A stretch of 64,000 bases of DNA from Pontibacter cellulosilyticus (GTDB lineage Bacteria; Bacteroidota; Bacteroidia; Cytophagales; Hymenobacteraceae), in assembly GCF_014306105.1 (NCBI RefSeq), contig NZ_JACRVF010000001.1, positions 248,001 through 312,000 on the forward strand, given 5' to 3'. Made by a program: the position numbers and the translations under genes. Under the pieces are notes generated by a model. It had not been told where the DNA came from and made no database searches. It saw only the letters and a list, made by a program, of their open reading frames with translations. This document shows, one piece after another, positions 1 to 7,593 of the stretch (positions are counted from its first letter, which is position 1; each line of letters starts with the position of its first letter).

Positions 1-292
1 GCGCTACACCAGAGCTGTCTGTTTGCAGGTTGCACATTTCAACAGGCTGCCTGCGCTCAGCGGCAATGCCAGCCATGCCTTTGCCAATTGGTATCGCTGC
101 CATCTTTGGAAGCAGAAACTCCGGGATGCCCTGCTGTGCCTGCAGTTTTAGCAGCTCGGTCTCGTTGTCGTAAAAATGGATGGTTCCGGTGGAGCAGTCA
201 AAGGTGAAGATCACCTCTGAAAGAAACTGTTGCCAGTTAACAGGTTTGTCGTGGTTTTGAAGTATGGCAAGTATAGATGATATAGCCGGCAT
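1..292 (-). CDS. GAF-domain protein, C-terminus cut by window edge
   Basis: An open minus-strand frame starts at ATG 292-290 (MPAISSILAIL) and runs off the left edge with no stop. The 97 visible residues include a stretch typical of GAF sensor domains: a leucine-rich strand, then GIPEFLLPKM, IPIGKGMAG and IAAERRQPVEMCNL. GAF domains bind small ligands or serve as dimeric signalling modules. No partner domain is visible, so it could be a stand-alone GAF protein or the start of a larger sensor. GC content is host-like. The GAF assignment is by pattern only and the ligand is unknown. Confidence 0.7.
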   Translation of the reverse strand, partial: MPAISSILAILQNHDKPVNWQQFLSEVIFTFDCSTGTIHFYDNETELLKLQAQQGIPEFLLPKMAAIPIGKGMAGIAAERRQPVEMCNLQTDSSGVA

Positions 293-539
293 AAGGTAAG
301 GGTAAAATAGTTTACCTACACACTACGGAGAAAGTGGTTAATTGTACTAAAATCTCTCAAACCTGTATCCTTAATTTCGCTTCGGCATACTTGGTTACAT
401 GAACTCGCAAGCACAGAAGTTCTGAAGATTAAAGGCAGGGGAGATAATATGTGTATCTAGCAGTTATTCCTGATCAGTTAATACCAGAACGCTGGTGCGC
501 ATTCACTTCTTCAAAGTATAAAGCTGGTGAATCAATTTG

Positions 540-875
540 TCAGGAGTAATGCACCTCGAGTTCGTCAGCCTCCAGGCCGGTAGCAATGCCGTATAGCAAA
601 ATCCGGTAGCTGGGGTGTGTAGGGTCGCTTAGCTCTTTTTCCAGTTCGCTGATGGTGGTGCGCAGCGTGTCGCCCTCAAAAAAGCGGAACCACACGGTTT
701 TACCCGCTTCCTCATCTTCATCATCCGACTGCACCTGCAGTTCTATGTACCGCAGCCGCTCAATTAACTCATCCAGATTTATCCGGTTATCCAGAAAATT
801 ATTGAAAGCCTCGCTGGCAATAGGAGTGTAGTGGGGTAGCTTCGACATAGGGTGCTGGTAAAGTATAAGCTGCAA
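540..875 (-). CDS. Hypothetical acidic protein
   Basis: An open frame of 111 codons. An internal start at 848 (MSKLPHYTP) would give 102 residues and looks as plausible as the upstream one. The product is soluble, acidic and mostly helical, with a DDEDEE patch near the middle. There is no signal peptide or membrane segment. I do not recognise the family. It stands alone between spacers of roughly 250 nt, so context gives no functional clue. Host-like codon use supports it being a real gene. Confidence 0.5.
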   Translation of the reverse strand: MQLILYQHPMSKLPHYTPIASEAFNNFLDNRINLDELIERLRYIELQVQSDDEDEEAGKTVWFRFFEGDTLRTTISELEKELSDPTHPSYRILLYGIATGLEADELEVHYS

Positions 876-1144
876 GATAGGAAGTATAAACCAATGCTCT
901 CTGTAACGCCCACTTTTAATGATGTTTTTCTTCGTTTACCACCTTAGCAACCATGTGTACTTCACTCCTCATGTAAGTTCATGTATTGTCCACCCCTTCG
1001 CTTCAAACATACATGGACGTTTGGTTAAGGTTTACCAAATAGGCTGCTTTTGATAGCTGATAATGAGTAGTATAATCGTATGCTATAAAGGATTGGCACA
1101 TGCCGGAAGTTATGATCATTTAAAGTATAAAGCTCGAGTAAACT

Positions 1145-1642
1145 ATGGAAAAGAAAGTATCAATAAAGGCTGACGAAGGTGATAAATTTGATTTCGGGGG
1201 ATTTGGCGTACAGTGGAAGATAGACGGACCTGACACAGGTGAACGTTTTTCCGTTGTGCACCATCCGCTTGCACCGCACGCACTTGCTGCCCCGCTTCAT
1301 TACCACCACAATGAGGACGAGTATTCTTATGTGATACAGGGAAAACTTGGAGCCATGCTCGGCGACGATGTGGTGATTGCAGAACCAGGCACCTGGGTAT
1401 TGAAGCCGCGCGGCCAATGGCATACATTCTGGAACGCGGGAGACTCACCGTGCCAGATCATCGAAGTAATATCGCCGGCTGGCTTCGAGAACTTCTTCAG
1501 GGAGGTGGCAGCAGCATGGGGAGATATGGAGCGTTTTGTAGCGATCAATAAAAAATACTCCCTGGATATGGACTTTGATAGCGTGCCCCGCTTGTGCGAA
1601 CGCTTCGGCCTTACCTTTCCGAAGCTGGAGCCAAAGAGCTAG
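1145..1642 (+). CDS. Cupin-domain protein
   Basis: A 165-residue single-domain cupin. The first cupin motif is visible as HYHHNEDEYSYVIQG (histidine pair and glutamate in the metal-binding pattern) and the second as PRGQWHTFWNAG. Such proteins are small beta-barrels that usually bind a divalent metal and act as dioxygenases, isomerases or sugar- or phenolic-binding proteins. The substrate cannot be read from the sequence. The start is the first ATG, and no signal peptide is present, so it is cytoplasmic. It is monocistronic. Confidence 0.8.
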   Translation: MEKKVSIKADEGDKFDFGGFGVQWKIDGPDTGERFSVVHHPLAPHALAAPLHYHHNEDEYSYVIQGKLGAMLGDDVVIAEPGTWVLKPRGQWHTFWNAGDSPCQIIEVISPAGFENFFREVAAAWGDMERFVAINKKYSLDMDFDSVPRLCERFGLTFPKLEPKS

Positions 1643-1729
1643 AGAACTAACGCACCGCTCTGCAGTCAGTGTGCTGAAGTATGCAGACCACTGCCTTATG
1701 AGCTGGTAGATTGCATCCAGCGCACCTGT

Positions 1730-2128
1730 TTAAAGAATAAGATATCTTTCTTTCAGCCAGTCAAAAATGATCTGATCAACAGGGGAGGTGAGGTGCTTGT
1801 CTTTGTAGCTCAGCCACACCACTTCCTCAATCTCGTTGGCCGCAAGTATGGTACCGGTATAGGCGCTTTGGTAGCAGGTCATTTTTACCTGCACACCTTC
1901 CGGGTGGCTGTCGGCCTGTGCCTGGAAAATACCCGTAAACTTCACGCTTTCCTCGATCAGGTTTATACTTAGTTCTTCCTGTATCTCGCGTTGCAGCGTC
2001 TGAAAATCTGTTTCGCCGGCTTCGCGTTTGCCGCCTGGTAAGTAGTATTTGGTTCTGCCTTTGCTGCGGGTGCTGAGTATCTTACCGTTTTGGATCTCGA
2101 TCCAGGCAAGTTTGTCGATAAGGGTCAT
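1730..2128 (-). CDS. Nudix hydrolase
   Basis: The Nudix box is complete: GGKREAGE, then REIQEELSI, matching GX5EX7REUXEEXGU. Nudix enzymes hydrolyse nucleoside diphosphates linked to another moiety, such as oxidised dNTPs, ADP-ribose or NADH. The N-terminal LIDKLAWIEI strand is typical of the short MutT-like group. I chose ATG 2128 (MTLIDKLAW) rather than the upstream ATG at 2155, because the latter would overlap the 3' end of the SBD-HNH gene (stop at 2136). With 2128 there is a 7-nt gap on the same strand, so the two may have been co-transcribed. The exact substrate is unknown. Confidence 0.85.
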   Translation of the reverse strand: MTLIDKLAWIEIQNGKILSTRSKGRTKYYLPGGKREAGETDFQTLQREIQEELSINLIEESVKFTGIFQAQADSHPEGVQVKMTCYQSAYTGTILAANEIEEVVWLSYKDKHLTSPVDQIIFDWLKERYLIL

Positions 2129-2135
2129 AGGTAAG

Positions 2136-3029
2136 TTAACTTCTGTAGCCGCCATTGAACACCTCGTTTACATGCCAGGTGGTAAATTCGGGGTTAGGAT
2201 AATAGGCTTTCTTTTGCGGTGGTTTGATAGATTGTCCATTGTGCCGGATAAGCCAATCCTGCGCACCGATGCCATTCACCTCATCTGACACCAACATTTT
2301 GAGTTCTTCCGTAATTGTAAAGGCTCCCATGTCAAACAGCTTGTGGTGTGTAGCACAAAGAGCCAAACCATTCACCTCTACATCCGGTCCTCCAGCCTGA
2401 TGCCACTTAGTATGCGCTGCTTCCAATGCTAAAAGTTGATGCCGCAGCCTTACACTGAAACCACAAACTGCACATTGGTACTCATATGCCTTCAATATAC
2501 TTTCCCGGAAGAGCGGGTCACGTTTGCGAACCTTTCTGATAATATAATTAGGTATTGGTTCAAGGGTTAAGTCTAAGCCAACAGCATCCATTATGTCCTG
2601 GTGTAGCGTATCAGGGAAGTTCTGCTCTAGTATAACTTCGGCTAATTGATTTTAGTAGATAAGGATTTTGTCTAAGTTGTTTTGTAATTTCATTTGTGAA
2701 TTTACCTCTAACATTACTTTCCCTTAATTCTGTTAAGCGTGCATCACCGGATGCATTTATTTTTATTGACTTATCTAATACCCATATGCCATCATTAACT
2801 AATCTGGCAAATGGATAATGTGGAGTTGCCTTACTTTTTGGTCTTCCAAAATCTAAAAGTAACTCTTTAAGCTTAGGTTCTATAGTTTTATAAGGTATAA
2901 ATTCGCATTTTCCACGCTGAATTTCCCCAACACAAGTAACATCAATAGGGGCTTGTGAGGCGCACGTTCGCCGTTACTTTTCCATGTATTTATATTCTGG
3001 AAAAGATCAACTAGTTGTTCTTGAGTCAC
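2136..3029 (-). pseudogene. Frameshifted phosphorothioate-dependent type IV restriction endonuclease (SBD-HNH)
   Basis: Reading the minus strand from GTG 3029 gives NTWKSNGERAPHKPLLMLL, the characteristic start of the sulfur-binding domain (SBD) of ScoMcrA-type enzymes. Frame is lost in the CCCC run at 2925-2928 (apparent loss of one G on the coding strand). The next frame gives PHYPFARLVNDGIWVL, again SBD-like. It is lost in the TTTT run at 2650-2653 (apparent gain of one A). The original frame then continues EQNFPDTLHQDIMDAVGLDL and a complete HNH domain (CAVCGF, LEAAHTKWHQAGGPD, NGLALCATHHKLFD). The corrected length of about 297 residues is normal for the family. In-frame stops occur at 2880-2882 (TAG) and 2652-2654 (TAA), so no full-length product is expected. 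The 151-residue HNH part from ATG 2591 could still be translated alone. It lies 9 nt after the PLD-like gene. Both lesions are in homopolymers, so assembly error must be excluded. Confidence 0.88.
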
Positions 3030-3038
3030 AGTTTAAAA

Positions 3039-3962
3039 TTAATTCAACTGTTGAGATTTTTTCCAGTTCTTAGTTAGAATAGGCTTTTTGAAGCTAGTTG
3101 CACCATTAGATGGCTCACCTGAATAGTGGCAGTAATTTTCTGCAAAGTTTTCATTTCTATACTTACTCCAGCTCTGGTAAGCCGGTTTGCTTAATGGACT
3201 TTTAGTATTAAAAGGGATTTTTTCGCCTGTTCGGATACAATAACCAGGTTCAAACTGCTTTTGAATAGTATGTTTGGTATTATTATAAATTGGTCCTGCG
3301 GAATTTTCTACTTCTTCACGTGTTGGCCTCCCGTTATTTAATTCCTTAAAGTCTATCTCATATGGGAATTCATCTAGCCTTTCTTTACTTTTTGTTAAAG
3401 CCTTACCACTGTATAGCTCCTCGGTTCTGTCAAAAAGTACTTTTGAACCTTTAAAGTTATCACTAGACAAAAAATTATACTCATAAATTGGTCTCTTAAC
3501 ATAGGCTACAGCATTTAAATCAGCTATTTCCATGCATTGATTCCATACTTCAGCATCTGGGCTTTTTGAGAATACACTTAATAATTTTGGCTCATATAAT
3601 ACTCCAAACTCTATATTATTTTTAAATGAATAGTCATAAAGGTTAATAGAGGTTAATACTCCCATATACTCATTTGCATAATATTTTGCATGCAGGTTTG
3701 AAACATATACGATGCTGATATTAGGGAATTGTTTGAAAAAATCTAAATCAGCTTTATTAAAACTCTTATCTACCCGCCCTTCATTCTTTCCAAATATGAG
3801 TGTAATTTGAATTTTAGGATTATCAAGATGCTTTTCGAATAGTTTTTTGAAGTAAGCATCTAGCTTTATATATGGAGAAACTATCATAATTTGACTTTCA
3901 GCTTCCCAAATAATGTTATAAACAGCTTCTTCTAGTTCTTTACCTGTAATGAATTTAGACAT
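3039..3962 (-). CDS. PLD-fold nuclease-like protein in the Dnd island
   Basis: A 307-residue protein. Residues 1-150 form a phospholipase-D-like domain with one catalytic-type motif, HAKYYANE (His91, Lys93, Glu98 in place of the usual Asp), followed by TSINLYDYS. One HKD motif per chain is the arrangement in dimeric PLD-fold nucleases such as BfiI and NgoFVII. The C-terminal third carries two similar short motifs, YCIRTGE at about 241 and YCHYSGE at about 277, suggesting a small duplicated binding module. No signal peptide is present. It is divergent from dndC and immediately upstream of the SBD-HNH remnant. I infer a restriction or effector role in the phosphorothioation island. A DNA-repair role is the alternative. 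Confidence 0.7.
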   Translation of the reverse strand: MSKFITGKELEEAVYNIIWEAESQIMIVSPYIKLDAYFKKLFEKHLDNPKIQITLIFGKNEGRVDKSFNKADLDFFKQFPNISIVYVSNLHAKYYANEYMGVLTSINLYDYSFKNNIEFGVLYEPKLLSVFSKSPDAEVWNQCMEIADLNAVAYVKRPIYEYNFLSSDNFKGSKVLFDRTEELYSGKALTKSKERLDEFPYEIDFKELNNGRPTREEVENSAGPIYNNTKHTIQKQFEPGYCIRTGEKIPFNTKSPLSKPAYQSWSKYRNENFAENYCHYSGEPSNGATSFKKPILTKNWKKSQQLN

Positions 3963-4172
3963 AATAATTTATTGATTTCTATAATGAAGACTTAAACTTA
4001 CATATTTGAAAAACAGCAATGTTTTCAGTTAAATTTATAAGTGTCTTAATATCAGATTTTAATAGTAATATTGTTCAAACAACTATTTTAAAGATATAGA
4101 ATTGCAATTAATATTTCATATTTTTAATACTTTAAATTAATATTACTCGATTACCCTTTCAAAAAAAGCTAA
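3963..4172. promoter_or_regulatory. Divergent AT-rich promoter region of the Dnd island
   Basis: This 210-nt spacer separates the divergently transcribed PLD-like gene and the dnd operon. It is very AT-rich, even compared with the flanking island genes, and has many A/T tracts, so it must hold the promoters for both directions. I could not find a clean TTG-N20-TAnnTTTG match. DndB of enteric bacteria represses its own dnd operon, so an operator for the DndB encoded downstream could lie here. No clear inverted repeat is visible by eye. Confidence 0.45.
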
Positions 4173-5510
4173 ATGCTATTCAATATAAATTATCTAGAGG
4201 CGGAGATTATAGACCAATATTTACATGACGAAAATCCTGATCGTCCGTGGATAATTGGTTTTAGTGGTGGAAAAGATTCTACTATGTTATTGCAGGTAGT
4301 ATGGAATGCAATAAAAAAAATTGAGGAAGTAAGCTGGACCAGAGATATCTACATAGTTTGTAATGATACACTTGTAGAAAATCCCAAAATTGTTCTTTTC
4401 ATCGAGAAGACCCTTAAGAAAATTGAAGAGGCTTCTGTTAGAACAGGTATGCCATTCAAAGTGATAAGAACTATACCTAGACTTGAAGATACTTTTTGGG
4501 TTAATTTGATTGGTAAAGGCTACCCAGCACCAAGTAATACCTTCAGGTGGTGTACTGAACGCTTAAAAATTAATCCTACTACTCGTTTTATTCTTGATAA
4601 AGTAAGTGAAAAGGGGGAAGCTATTATTTTATTAGGTACGAGAATAGATGAAAGTTCTTCTAGAGCTAGGTCTATTAAAAAGCATGCAATAAAGGGTAAC
4701 AGACTCAGAAAGCATATGCTACCTAATGCATTCGTGTATGCCCCAATAAAAGATATTACGACAAGTGAGTTGTGGCAATATCTAAATCAGGTGCCACCTC
4801 CATGGGGTGGCACTAATAAAGAGCTTGTTACTCTTTACCGTAATGCCAATAGCGGTGACTGTCCTCTAGTTATAGATGAAACTAGTCCAAGCTGTGGTAA
4901 TAGTAGATTTGGTTGCTGGGTTTGTACTGTTGTTAAAAGAGACAAATCAATGGAGGGGCTAATCGACAATGGAGAAGATTGGATGGAGCCTCTCATGGAT
5001 TTTAGAGACTACCTAGTAGAGACTCGAGAAAACGGCGAAAAGTATAGAGAAAAGTTTGGGCGTGACGGTAGAGAAAAACCAGAAGGGTATTACGGGCCAT
5101 ACAAAAGCTGGGTAAGAGCAGATTTCCTTGAGAAACTTCTAATTGCACAGAAAGAGATTCAGGAAACGGAAGGTGGCGTGGAGCTAATTTCTCATCAGGA
5201 GTTAATAGCTATACAAGTAACTTGGTATCGTGATGGAATCTTCAACCATAAAGTAGCAAACATTTACAACCGCATCTACAATAAAGACCTTGATATGAGC
5301 AAACAAGAAGAAAAGTTTAGAGTTGAAGAAGAACTTCTTAAAAAGTCTTGTAAACAAGACCTTGAAGAGCTACAGTTGATTCAAGACTTAGTTGGTATTC
5401 AAAAAAAGAAAGCCTTACTGCTTCGTAAAAGGGGTCTTCAAAATGATATTGAGGTAAGGTTGGAAGAGTATTTAGAAGTAAAGAAAGAGGTAGCAGGAAA
5501 TGATAATTAA
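4173..5510 (+). CDS. dndC: DNA phosphorothioation protein DndC (PP-loop ATPase)
   Basis: A 445-residue protein of the PAPS-reductase/PP-loop family. The PP-loop motif SGGKDST is at residues 31-37. Four cysteines (127 in FRWCTE, then 241, 248 and 251 in CGNSRFGCWVC) fit the Fe-S cluster ligands of DndC. DndC activates the DNA backbone with ATP and receives sulfur mobilised by the cysteine desulfurase DndA. It is the first gene of an operon whose members overlap: its last 11 nt are shared with dndD, implying translational coupling. Low GC and frequent AT-ending codons match the rest of the island and differ from the flanks, suggesting horizontal transfer. The C-terminal 80 residues are helical and charged. 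Confidence 0.93.
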   Translation: MLFNINYLEAEIIDQYLHDENPDRPWIIGFSGGKDSTMLLQVVWNAIKKIEEVSWTRDIYIVCNDTLVENPKIVLFIEKTLKKIEEASVRTGMPFKVIRTIPRLEDTFWVNLIGKGYPAPSNTFRWCTERLKINPTTRFILDKVSEKGEAIILLGTRIDESSSRARSIKKHAIKGNRLRKHMLPNAFVYAPIKDITTSELWQYLNQVPPPWGGTNKELVTLYRNANSGDCPLVIDETSPSCGNSRFGCWVCTVVKRDKSMEGLIDNGEDWMEPLMDFRDYLVETRENGEKYREKFGRDGREKPEGYYGPYKSWVRADFLEKLLIAQKEIQETEGGVELISHQELIAIQVTWYRDGIFNHKVANIYNRIYNKDLDMSKQEEKFRVEEELLKKSCKQDLEELQLIQDLVGIQKKKALLLRKRGLQNDIEVRLEEYLEVKKEVAGNDN

Positions 5511-7593
5511 GGAGATAGAGCTCTACAATTTTAGGATTTATAACGGGCTTAATAAGATTGACTTCACTTCTGAAGACGATAAAAACATATTTATTGTAAG
5601 CGGCAGAAATGGTTTTGGAAAGACTACTTTTCTAATGTCATTAGTATGGTGCCTTTACGGTAAGCAGATGCAGGATGTAGATGATCTATATAATAAGGAA
5701 ATATCTGATCAAGGAGGTTATAGTAAGTATATTGTTAACTCTTTGAACCGCCTTGCGAAAGCTGAAGGAGATACAAAGTTTTCAGTTTCTATCACATTTA
5801 ATAATGTTAACATTGCTGATATTCCTTGTAAAGAAATTAAGGTTACCAGAAGCTTTGATACAATAACCAGCACAACTGATGAGGTAGAAATTTTAGTAGA
5901 TGGATATGCAAATGAGCTATCAAAAGAAGTAGGACCTGAGATTTTCATTAGAGATTTTATACTGCCTAAAGAGATAGCTAAGTTCTTCTTTTTTGACGCA
6001 GAAAAGATCGTAACTCTTGCTGAAATAAATACAGCTGAACAAAGAAGGAAGCTTAGTCAAGCTTATTCGGAAGTGTTGGGTATAAAGAAGTATGAGGATC
6101 TAAAAAATGAACTGGAAACTTTACAGCTTAGATTAAGGCAAGAGTCGGCAAGCAGCAAAGAAAGGATTGATCTTATAAACCTGAAAAGAGATGTAGAATC
6201 CTTTGAGGTTAAGATCGAAGATAATCAAAATCGCATTTTAGAACTAAAAGAAAATCGCAGCGAAAAAAATAAAGAATCAAGGGATATTCAAGAGAAGTTA
6301 ATCCGTGCTGGTAGCAAAATCACCATGGAAGAACTTGCTGAGTTACGTATCGACGAGGAAAAGTTGTCATTACGTCTTAAAGAGCTGCAAAATGAGCTCA
6401 AAGAAAGTTATGAGTTGATTCCGTTCGCAATTTCTGGTGGAAAGCTTCTTGAAGTTTCAAAGCAAATTAGCAATGAAGCAGACTTTAAAGCAGCGAAATA
6501 TCAAGTCGATAATGTAAAAGAGGCTACTAATAAAATTCTTACTGAACTAGCTAATATTCAACGACCAGATGATTTAGTAATTGACCATCGTATTAGAACG
6601 TTCTATCAGAATACTTTTCACGAGTTAATTAAGAAACACTTTTACCCTAATACCCCAGAATTGCCGGATGACTTTCCGACGCTGCATGAGTTTTCAAGCA
6701 CTCAAGTAAATGAGATAAACTCTCTAATTAATAATATCAAACTATCTTTTAAAGAATCATTCAAGAGAATTAATGGTGATTATTTAGAAGCTAAAAATGA
6801 TCTTAATTCAATAAGAAGAAAAATAAAAGATGCTGAAGCTAATCAGGAAGATCCGGTAATAGCCATTTATAGGACTAAGAAAGATGCACTTGATAATGAA
6901 GTAATCCATATTGATCAGACTATTGATTCACTTAACCGTGAGATAGGTGAGTACTCCAATGAGAAAACTCAGAAGCTGAAGAACATTGAAGCAATTTCCA
7001 GAAAATTAGATGTAGCTGCAGCAAACAAAGATAAAGATGAGTTGGCTTCACGTCTGGTGAATAATCTCAAAGAATTTATAGCTGACTTTAAAGAACAGAA
7101 GAAAAAGTCACTTGAAGAGCAAATACTTAAAGGCCTGTCAACTCTAATGCATAAGAAAGGATTTATCAAAAAAGTAAGAGTTGATATTATAGGGGAGGAC
7201 ATTGACATTGTTTTACTCAACAATAGAGGAGATGAGATCAAAAAAGAATCTCTGTCTAAAGGTGAGCAGCAGATGTATGCTACTGCACTTCTTCGAGGAC
7301 TAGTTGAAGAATCTGATATCCAGTTTCCTGTATTTATAGATTCACCAATGCAGAAGTTTGATGAGCACCATGCGGAGAACATAGTTAGATATTTCTACCC
7401 TAATGTATCTGATCAAGTTGTGTTGTTCCCTTTGATCAATAAGGAACTGACCTCAAAAGAGTTTGACATTCTATTCCCAAGTATAGCGGGTACCTTCTTG
7501 ATTAATAATATACATGAAGATAAGTCCGAATTTAAGTCTATTGCCCCTAGTGAATTTTTAAATACATACAACAGTCTGTATAATGCAATTTAA
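5500..7593 (+). CDS. dndD: DNA phosphorothioation protein DndD (SMC/Rad50-like ATPase)
   Basis: A 697-residue ABC-type ATPase with an SMC-like layout. Walker A is GRNGFGKTT at residues 35-43. A long charged coiled-coil-rich middle covers roughly 195-560. The signature LSKGEQQ is near 587 and Walker B (VFIDSP) near 612, followed by a His-containing switch (DEHH). DndD is thought to open or nick DNA for sulfur insertion together with DndC and DndE. It overlaps dndC at its start and the dndE-herA gene by 11 nt at its end, so the three are probably made in a fixed ratio. No disruption is seen. Confidence 0.93.
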   Translation: MIIKEIELYNFRIYNGLNKIDFTSEDDKNIFIVSGRNGFGKTTFLMSLVWCLYGKQMQDVDDLYNKEISDQGGYSKYIVNSLNRLAKAEGDTKFSVSITFNNVNIADIPCKEIKVTRSFDTITSTTDEVEILVDGYANELSKEVGPEIFIRDFILPKEIAKFFFFDAEKIVTLAEINTAEQRRKLSQAYSEVLGIKKYEDLKNELETLQLRLRQESASSKERIDLINLKRDVESFEVKIEDNQNRILELKENRSEKNKESRDIQEKLIRAGSKITMEELAELRIDEEKLSLRLKELQNELKESYELIPFAISGGKLLEVSKQISNEADFKAAKYQVDNVKEATNKILTELANIQRPDDLVIDHRIRTFYQNTFHELIKKHFYPNTPELPDDFPTLHEFSSTQVNEINSLINNIKLSFKESFKRINGDYLEAKNDLNSIRRKIKDAEANQEDPVIAIYRTKKDALDNEVIHIDQTIDSLNREIGEYSNEKTQKLKNIEAISRKLDVAAANKDKDELASRLVNNLKEFIADFKEQKKKSLEEQILKGLSTLMHKKGFIKKVRVDIIGEDIDIVLLNNRGDEIKKESLSKGEQQMYATALLRGLVEESDIQFPVFIDSPMQKFDEHHAENIVRYFYPNVSDQVVLFPLINKELTSKEFDILFPSIAGTFLINNIHEDKSEFKSIAPSEFLNTYNSLYNAI

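Noticed and set aside
2136..2591. The 151-codon HNH frame as a complete small HNH endonuclease
   Set aside because: Upstream in other frames the rest of the SBD-HNH protein is present, and the frame continues upstream of its ATG with family-conserved residues, so it is a fragment.
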